NCBI GenBank assembly: GCA_026545225.1
Contig: CM048845.1
Location: forward strand, 87,571,033 to 87,635,032
Direction of reading: 5' to 3'
DNA: 64,000 bases
Source: Cornus controversa
Lineage: Eukaryota > Streptophyta > Magnoliopsida > Cornales > Cornaceae
Part shown: positions 56,744-64,000 of the stretch, piece by piece
Position numbering within the stretch: the first letter of the stretch is position 1
How the letters are laid out: each line of letters starts with the position of its first letter
The notes under the pieces: model-generated
What the model saw: the letters and a program-made list of their open reading frames with translations, nothing else
Databases searched by the model: none
Told to the model about the DNA's origin: nothing
Program-made: the position numbers and the translations under genes

Positions 56744-56901
56744 GTTAGAATGTATATTGTTAGGGAAATTGTGTAATTACACCCTACAAGGGTATTATTG
56801 TCATTGTATTCCTCGTACAGATATATGGGGCTAAGTTCCTTATTTTTCAAATGAGAAAATATACAATTGCAACTATTCAATCTCTCCTCCGTGTTTCTAC
56901 A
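56744..56901 (+). repeat. 3' LTR of Copia G
   Basis: 158 bp, complete, with the purine-rich tract immediately upstream and the GTTTC TSD downstream. Confidence 0.88.
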
Positions 56902-56906
56902 GTTTC

Positions 56907-57600
56907 AATTATTACCATTGATCAACTGTTAAGACCTTCTCCAAAAAAGCTAACGAGGCCAAAAAAAGATATAAAACCCACCACCAAGGTGAATGAATCT
57001 GTAGAAACTCCCACTCAGTTAAGTCCCAATTACTCCATCGTTATGAAGCAAGGATAGATTTTTTTTATATAAAAAAAAATTGTCCAATAAACTTTCAGAA
57101 CTACAGATAATCAAATATCCACACGTCTTCCTCCAATGCTCTTAACCACATCTCACATATGACTAGCATAAAAAGCTAGTCAGTTGCTTTATCCAAGAAC
57201 CATTGTTCTACGTATCCGCCGGTCTTCGCCTATCAATTGAGTCTAGTCCAATACTAATCGATATATATCGGTGGAAATTAGAAGCACATCAGACTGGCAG
57301 AGTCCCTAGCCTCTCGGCCATGTTTAGTCCAAGTCTCTTCCAAGTCACTAGAGACTCAGCCAAGTCACCATATCTGATGATATTCAATGTCAAGAAAATT
57401 TCAAAGCCGCAGTTTCCAATACTGTTACATAATGCCCATTACACCACGTGTCCATTATATCGCATCCACAACTTCGAACTATTCCAAGAACTCATGTGGC
57501 TACAAGAAGAATGGTATAGGAAAATCTAGATAAGGAACCTTGCACATAATATTTCAGCCCAAAGGAAAGGGTAACAAGGTGAATAACAAACTAAAATAAA
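56907..57600. other. No recognised gene
   Basis: A 108-codon + strand frame (57203-57529) has no features I recognise and poor support as a gene. Otherwise intergenic or intronic. Confidence 0.45.
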
Positions 57601-57612
57601 ATAATAAATTTG

Positions 57613-57770
57613 AGAGCGGGCTTGGCGCAACGATAAGGGTGCTCCATTGTGATTTGAAGGTCATGGGTAAAAAAAAACCTTCCAATGAGGAAGCAAGGCT
57701 GCATACAGCAAACCCTCCCCAACCCCGCTGTGGTGAGTGTCTCGTGCACTAGACTAGCCTTTTTTTCTTT
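57613..57770 (+). mobile_element. tRNA-derived SINE (Au-type)
   Basis: AGCGGGCTTGGCGCAACGAT (A box), GAAGGTCATGGG (B-box region), AAGGCTGCATACAGC, CCCTCCCCAACCCCGC and CTCGTGCACTAGACTAGCC, ending in a T-run, the layout of the Au-type plant SINEs. Flanked by an imperfect A/T-rich direct repeat (AAATAATAAATTTG / AAATAATAAAATTTG), the probable TSD. Confidence 0.8.
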
Positions 57771-58217
57771 AATAAAATAATAAAATTTGCAGTTCCTTTC
57801 ACACTGGAAAGAGTTTCAAAGAAAAAGAGGTGGTCGTACAAGAAGAATGTCTATAAGGTTTTAAAGAGGGACTTGATCCTACTAGTGAAGGTAGTGCAAA
57901 CTTTCATGATTAGCTAAAAAATCCCATTGCGAAACAGCCAAAAGTTTAAGAGGACAGCTCAACAAACTATAATGGCAGTAATTAATAAGTGTCCGAATCT
58001 ACTAAAATGGGGAACTAGTCAGATGTAATTTACAAGATCAGAAATGTCATTGCTGATGCTTGCTTGCAGGAGAGTATTTTCCCATTAGAACACATGTTCC
58101 CTAGAGTTTATCTAATAAGTTCATCTACTACTGTAAGGACTCGGGCTGTCAACTGCCTATTTACTTTTATTGTTGTTACAAATAAACTTGAAAAAAAGTT
58201 ATAATTTAGATACCTTA

Positions 58218-58610
58218 TGTGACGTCCCACATCACCCGGGGGGGAGAGAGAAGTTACTGACACTTATAAGGAGGGATGTCTCCTAACTGTATAGACGTGT
58301 TTCGAAAATTGTGAGCATGGAGAGAGTGCAAAGCGGATAATATCTACACAGTGTGGTGTGGGTCATGATAGATGATATTAGAGTTGATCCTCAGTCAACA
58401 TATGGGGGAGCGTGCAAAAGCCCATGAGGGTTAGGCCAACAAGGACGCTGGGTCTCAAGAGGGGGCGATTGTGGCGTCCCACATCACCTGGGGGAAAGCT
58501 GTTGGCACTTATAAAGGAGGATGCCTTCTAACACAGTAGACACATTTTGAAAAATCGTGAGAATGGAGAGGGTGCAAAGCGGACAATATCTTCACACGAG
58601 TATGTTGAGA
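58218..58610 (+). mobile_element. TRIM-like miniature LTR retrotransposon
   Basis: Two direct repeats, 58218-58365 and 58470 to about 58600, both start TGTGRCGTCCCACATCACC and share CTTATAAGGAGG-like, GAGAGGGTGCAAAGCGG and ACAATATCT boxes. Between them are GATGATATTAGAGTTGATCC (PBS-like; compare TGGTATCAGAGC) and, just before the second repeat, AAGAGGGGGCGA (polypurine). Total about 0.39 kb, non-coding. The second repeat's end is approximate. Confidence 0.65.
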
Positions 58611-60018
58611 AAAAATGTGATATTTCTACTATTTCTTTCCTCTCTATCTAAAGCAATTTCCAAACAAGATGAAATTGATGAATAACTACTACTTTATGTG
58701 TTGCCATCATTGTTTTAAAACATCGGACTAGGGGAAAAACCAAAGGAAATCTTCTCTGAAAATGGTAGCATGCTGAATAAAAGATGATAAACCAAATTTA
58801 CAACATGCAAAATCCACAAGGGATTATGAAAGAATCAAACAATTCATATCCACTTCTTTTTCCAACTTTTAGCAAAGATTTAGAGAAAGCTGATAACACT
58901 ATAACTTTGGGATTGACTTCTATTTTGTTCTCTTCATATATCATGTAAGGTTTCTGATCATGCACATCAAAGACAATCTAAGGCACTCATGGTGCACTCA
59001 AAGAACTTCTAGGCTCCCTTCTGCATAGGAGTCTCACTGATGTTTCCACTATTGTCCTTTGGCCCTTGAAACACTGAAAATCTGATAAGGGCTTTATCAC
59101 CTTCAACAAGAATCAGAGCTCTGGTCCTCTCAAATACTCATTTCATAGTTTGATCATTGATGATTACATTATATGCTAGGATCTAAAGCCAGGTGAGCAA
59201 AATCCCCAAAGGATTGGCCAAACATTATTGGATTGTTATACAACTTTCATCAACCTAGCCTCAGTTCCAATCTTCATTGCTATCCTCACATCTATTCAAT
59301 AAGCAATAAGCTTCAACCAAAGATCCACAGAATTAAGGAAGAAAACTTAGTATGAGAAATGATAAAACTTCACTTTTACAAAATAGAACAGAGAAAAGAA
59401 AGCACTTTTTTTTATCATAAACAAACAAATAAAAAAGAACTTTGGTGGTAGTACTGAAAAAACAAAGAATGCATGTAATCACAAAGAAATTTGGATGCTA
59501 CGATGTATTGCTAAACTAAGCAAGTAAAAAGTAGCCTTATCTTCATTTCACACCAAATCCAGATAGCAAGTTTTCAATTACAAAAACAAGCATGATAAGA
59601 TAATTTAATCCAGTTTTCAAAAAGACAATAAGATTAGATAATTCCAAGGAGCCTTAAAGGCTATCAGAATCAAGATTGTTAACACCTTTATAAAGCGAAA
59701 GATCTAAAACTGATCAAACTCGAGATTGTCAGTATCATAATAAAGTCAAAACTGGAATGATAAACACACACCTTCAAAAGAGTATCAAACTCAAGACTCT
59801 CTCTCTCTCTCTCACACACACACACAGGGGCTCCCCACACGCCCACATATGTATATGTAGTAAAAAAACAAGGGGCTGCAATGAACAGGGTAAAAAGATG
59901 AACAGTGCTAGTTTCTTTTTCGTGTACATGTTCCCACCAATAAAGCGTCAGCCCACTAAACACACGCCCATGGCATGCATACACTACATCCTTTGCAGCA
60001 ACAAACATGGAGAGATGC
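58611..60018. other. Mostly unassigned; one decayed coding-like stretch
   Basis: On the minus strand, 59120-58990 reads RTRALILVEGDKALIRFSVF and QGPKDNSGNISETPMQKG before a stop. It looks like old coding sequence, but I do not recognise the family. A (CT)n(CA)n microsatellite is at 59797-59826. Nothing else seen. Confidence 0.4.
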
Positions 60019-60023
60019 CTATG

Positions 60024-60869
60024 TTACCTGGACTCACGTACCGGTGTTGGGTGCGGGTGCATGTCTAGAGGTCGGATTCATCAATCTATCAATTTAGAGA
60101 ATACGGGGGACACGGCTAAAAAGTGTCCAATATTTGGACACGGGTACTTGGACACTTGAAGAAAGAAAAAATTGTAAGCTTTTTTATATTTGAGACATCA
60201 GTTTTCTAATAAAAATAAAAAGTACATATATATCAGCTGTACTTTTTGATAGGAAAATTAATTTTATTATTGTATTACAAGCCGTTAACTCTCCACTAAC
60301 AACTTGTTGAGCTGCAACTTTGGGCTAGACCCATTCCTGTATATTTTGTTTCATATATATTCAATTCATTTAACTTTTCAAAAAAAAAAGTAAAGTTCAG
60401 TAAGGCTGTAAACCATTAGACTAAAAGGCCAAATGTTTCAATCTCTTCACATTCAAATAGACAGATGACATCATCATGACCATTAGAGATAGGACATTAA
60501 AAGCATGATCAATAGTCAAGCCATCGCATGAAACCACGCTCAGCTAGGCATACAAAACTAGGCAAAGACAAGCACATATACATAAACACGAAGTCGTCTT
60601 CAACCTTCAAAGACACTGATTTCGAACCAGTCCACCATTTTTGAAGCAGAAAGCTTTCTAACAGCATGAATGGCAGCCAATTTAACAAATTAAAGATGAA
60701 AAAATCTCCTAATCCTTCACAAGAATCAACCCACACATTCTTTTGTGTGTTTTCGTCATCAACCATGTCCGGTAGAAAAGATGAAGAGTCCGACCCATAT
60801 CCCCCGTGTCCGTGTCATGTTGACATGGACACTCTGGCTGGCGCTGGCGAGGCCGGCGAGTTCAGGTAA
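60024..60869. mobile_element. Possible non-autonomous TIR element
   Basis: Left end GTTACCTGGACTCACGTACC and right end GGCGAGTTCAGGTAAC are inverted (GTTACCTGRACTC). Both ends also carry GACACGG/CCGTGTCC boxes next to AGTCCGACCC-like sequence. Interior non-coding. No convincing TSD. Confidence 0.5.
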
Positions 60870-61065
60870 CTTAACCTACTTAAACGGTAGATAGTAATAA
60901 CAAAAGAATTTAAGTAACTTTAAAGTTCAAGAACTACTAAGTGCTCAATAAGGGGGGAAAAATCCATATCACCTAGCAAAAATCACAACAATCTTCAGTT
61001 TTAGTAAAAATATTAATCACAAAGGGCCTATTTAATATAAGATAAGAATTGCACATCATTGGCCT

Positions 61066-61180
61066 ATGCTACCAGGACTCTCCTTTTTTACCCAATGTAT
61101 CCATGTCAATATGACATGGGTAAGGGATGTGTCTGGAAAACGAACCCAAACTGGACACGCTGATGTGACGATGGAAAAAG
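61066..61180. repeat. Partial copy related to the 60024 element
   Basis: CCTATGCTACCAGGACTC, CCATGTCAATATGACATGG and GACACGCTGATGTGACG resemble the ends of the 60024-60869 element. About 110 bp; no clear boundaries. Confidence 0.4.
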
Positions 61181-62496
61181 AAGCAAAAGCTCAGATTTGA
61201 TAGATGAGAAGGGTTCTCTACTTCTCACATGTAGAAAGATACAAACATTTTTTTTTCTCCATTACATTCACTTAAATTTGATTCAAATACATCTTTTAAA
61301 TAAATCATATCATGCATTATAATATCATAGTGCACTAACTGTGTACGATATATCCACATAACCATAACTAACCTTTTGGGCACATTTCAAGGCAAGAGCC
61401 GCATCCTCAAATGTGGGGCTCGGGAAGGTCACATCTAGACACACACACCCAAGACATATACTTAATCTCATTTAACATAACCGTCAAGACTCAAGACGTA
61501 ATATATTATACACATATGTCAGCGACATTTTATAAATTTTCACCTTTACATAAAAAAATTTATAGAAAAAAAAAAAAACTGTAACTCTTTCCAAATGATT
61601 AGAGTCTTCTAATTTTACTTGAATCTTCACAAATTGGAGGGATTCCTCAGTCAATAACCAATACTTGCATAGAATTTTCCTTTACAAGTCGCACTATATT
61701 CCAAATTCTAAAGTAAAAAATGACACAATACATAGAAATACTTAATTTTAAAGAAAATATTTGTATCACTCATATTAATGACCTATACTCACTGGATGTT
61801 GAGGAGGTTCACCACATATTCTGTATAGCTGGATAGATAGCCTCCTGGATACAACAAAAATAATAAAATGTAGAAACTTTCATTAGCGGTTTCTGAAAAA
61901 TGAAGTACATGTCTAATTTAATCAAACGGCTGCACCAGTCTCATCTAAATTCAAATTCCCAATTAGCTCCAAATCAAGAAATCAGAAGTTCAAAATTATT
62001 TCCCTGCATTTTTGTAGTAAGCAAACAGTGCATTAAATCAAGAGACTTTCCAAATGAGTTATCACATGCCCTGTTCTGATAACGACCTCTTCATGCCTAA
62101 GTCATGACACACCAAATTCTTTCCGTTCTTGCACCAAGATTTAAGAACCCATCGAAAACAGTACAACAATGTTTTAGGAAATGGGAAAAGTCGATGCATT
62201 AAGGGCTATATATGTATCACCATCAACCATAAAAATTCCAAACTAAAGCCACTTAATTCATTTCAAACTAAGGCCAATTATGGATTAAAAATACAATTAA
62301 TTGATACCATGACCTATACAAGTAGTATCACAATACATGATACATAAATATACAATAACAATAACAAATCGATATTAATTTAGTAACAGCTTAGCAACTA
62401 ATTCGAAAGGGTTTCAATTCAACCTCAGGTGTTCACATATCTCACAGTATTCGAACCATCAATGGAGATACAGAAAAGAGAGAGAGTAGTCCATAC
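61181..62496. other. AT-rich; possible spliced exons on the minus strand
   Basis: A short stretch at about 61848-61804 on the minus strand has an acceptor-like TTGTATCCAG and donor-like CCA/GTGAGT; another at about 61432-61371 has GTGTGTCTAG and AAAAG/GTTAGT. Neither joins into an open frame I can support, so they are listed only as possible leader exons. Confidence 0.3.
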
Positions 62497-62640
62497 CTAC
62501 TAAGTAGGAGGTTTTGAGGGGGTAGCGTTGAGGTTCTCTTCTTCTTGTTCTTAGGTGGTCGGCTTCGAAGCTCTGCTCTCAATGTAAACCCTAAACAAAG
62601 CTTGAAAAGGGCGATCTTGATTCTCTCTCACTCTCTTTGA
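62497..62640 (-). promoter_or_regulatory. Candidate first (5'-UTR) exon with telo-box
   Basis: On the minus strand: a TC/GA-rich start, TTTAGGGTTTAC (telo-box AAACCCTAA on + at 62586-62594), then a purine-rich CAAGAAGAAGAGAACCTC run and a consensus donor AGTAG/GTATGG at 62496. No ATG frame. It fits the leader exon of a translation or RNA-related gene on the minus strand. The nearest such gene is NUP50, 8.7 kb away, whose leader has an intron acceptor at 53850. Confidence 0.45.
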
Positions 62641-62986
62641 AATTCTTTAATCGATTGGACAATTATACCCCTGGAGAGAAGACACTCGTGAAATATTGAC
62701 ACTAAAAATATATCCTATTATTTAGAACATAAAAATGAGAGCAAATCTACGAAAAATCGATTCATATATTAGTGTTAAAGTCTATATTCGAATCCAAATT
62801 CGAGATTGATATAAGTTTGTACTCGACTCATAAGTTTATTTATTTATTTATTTCGTTAGAATGTAAAAAATTATTTAGTAATTGTCCAAGAGATATTGAA
62901 CTATAATCCCACTTTCAATTTAATTGGACAAAGTGCCTAATTGTATGGTCCTACAATTACATAAACATTGCATGTGAATAGTTTTG

Positions 62987-63849
62987 GGCAAAAGTGTAAA
63001 AATTCTCCCCCAAGTTTTTTGAAGTGAGTATAATACTCCTTTGTACTTACAAAGGAAGTAAATAACTTTCAAAACTTTCAAAAAGTGAGCAAGATGTTCT
63101 CTTGTCATCATTTTCAGTCAATTTTTGAAACACAATTCCTAAACTACCTCTTATATATTACATTTAAAAAATAAAATAAAAACTAAAAAATGCCAAAACT
63201 CCAAACTAATGAGATTAATGCAAGGATGATGGTGGCGGTAACAATATTTTACATTATACAAGGAATATTAGTTGAGCCATTATTTTAAAATTTGATCTTT
63301 TTTTAAAATTTTTTTACTTACTTTAATAAATTTAAAATAATAATAATAATTGTATTTATAGAAAGATTGAAATAAAAAATTTATTTACTTTATTAAATTT
63401 AAAATAATTTGATGTAGGCGAACCCATGTTATCCGAGTCTTTGCTAATAAATACTTTTTATTTCAATTTTTCTATAAATACACTTATTATTATTTTAAAT
63501 TTAATAAAGAATGTAATTTTTTTTTAAGAAAAAATATCAAATTTTAAAATAATGCTAGCTCAAGTAATATTCTTTGTATAATGTAAAATATTATTACCAC
63601 CACCATCGTCCTTGCATTAATTTCATTAGTTTGAGTCTTTGGCATTCTTTGATTTTTTTTTTCATTTTTAAATGTTATATATAAGGGATAGTTTATGAAT
63701 TGTATTTCAAAAGTTAGCTAAAAATAGTCCCAAGGGGACATTTTGCTCACTTTTTGAAAGTTTGAGGACTTATTTATTCACTTTGTAAGTACAGGAAAAT
63801 ATTATGCTCACTTGGGAAAACCTCATAGGGGGGTTTTTGCACTTTTGCC
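62987..63849. mobile_element. Long foldback (MULE-like) element, near-complete palindrome
   Basis: Left arm starts GGCAAAAGTGTAAAAA; right arm ends TTTTTGCACTTTTGCC. Matching inverted stretches continue inward (for example CTTACAAAGGAAGTAAATAA / TTATTTATTCACTTTGTAAG and GCAAGGATGATGGTGGCGGT / ACCACCACCATCGTCCTTGC) to a centre near 63415, so the arms are about 420 bp. Flanks ATAGTTTTG (62978-62986) and TAGTTTTTG (63850-63858) fit a 9-bp TSD with a T-run slip. Non-coding. Confidence 0.85.
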
Positions 63850-64000
63850 TAGTTTTTGTAAACAAACTTCTCAATTAGAAAAGAGAAAAAAACACTCAAA
63901 ATAAAGAAACTTCACAAGGTAGCTAAATTGTTGGCTTGGGAAATTATTGAGAAGTCCTAATTCAATTCTAGTTCAGCTTAATTTGTGTTCTGACTTTGAC

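Larger units (their letters stand above)
54483..56901 (+). mobile_element. Copia element G, short internally deleted copy with perfect TSD
   Basis: LTRs lie at 54483-54605 and 56744-56901 (TGTTAGAATG...TTTCTACA). A perfect TSD, GTTTC, flanks the element at 54478-54482 and 56902-56906. The internal part starts directly in integrase (GVAKRKNRHLIEITRTLMIH) with no PBS, gag or protease, continues through RT, RNase H and stops before LTR2. Polypurine tract GAGGGAAGGGGAG at about 56731-56743. Multiple stops. It lies about 0.7 kb upstream of the NUP50 ATG. Confidence 0.9.

Noticed and set aside
61370-61850. Two short stretches with splice-site-like borders on the minus strand
   Set aside because: Phases do not join into an open frame, so they are not called as coding exons.
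62129-62347. 72-codon + strand frame
   Set aside because: No domain, AT-rich composition, no start context or splice support.

Overview
The window is plant nuclear DNA from an unidentified eudicot. The evidence is canonical GT-AG introns, two recognisable plant housekeeping genes, plant thionin-like genes, tRNA-derived SINEs, Copia, Athila and other Gypsy-type LTR retrotransposons, and a fragment of chloroplast 23S rRNA. The DNA is AT-rich, and transposable elements (TEs) fill most of it.

Layout. (1) 1-8950: the 5' two thirds of a minus-strand gene for the plant MLN51/Barentsz (CASC3) exon-junction-complex protein. It has four exons in view and a 6.6-kb first intron holding a LINE piece, a SINE and two Mutator-type (MULE) non-autonomous elements. 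(2) 9360-29760: a nested stack of minus-strand Copia elements. Copia C (9815-15786) sits in Copia B. B, whose LTR is split by a solo LTR, sits in the reverse transcriptase of Copia A. Copia A also carries three solo LTRs with recognisable target-site duplications (TSDs). (3) 30310-32093: remnants of an LRR (resistance-type) gene and of a DUF247 gene, with a chimeric TE fragment in the LRR part. (4) 32710-43550: a second Copia fragment, a Gypsy gag with primer-binding site and LTR, and an Athila-type element (36170-43127) inserted in that LTR. (5) 43570-50300: a LINE tail, small TIR elements, a broken minus-strand thionin-like gene, an orphan thionin-like exon, a tandem repeat, the chloroplast fragment and a near-perfect hairpin. 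(6) 50490-53850: an intact thionin-like gene and the single-coding-exon NUP50-type nucleoporin gene (minus). (7) 53850-64000: TE-rich DNA upstream of NUP50, with a small Copia element with perfect TSDs, a SINE, a TRIM-like element, a candidate telo-box first exon at 62.5 kb, and a long foldback element at the right end.

Only three genes look functional: MLN51 (nuclear and cytoplasmic mRNP, exon junction complex), NUP50 (nuclear pore basket and Ran/importin cycle) and the secreted cysteine-rich thionin-like peptide. Both housekeeping genes are next to long TE-filled introns or upstream regions. No RNA gene, CRISPR array or bacterial-type operon is present. The most unusual signal is a paired short-palindrome module found in LTRs of apparently unrelated families.
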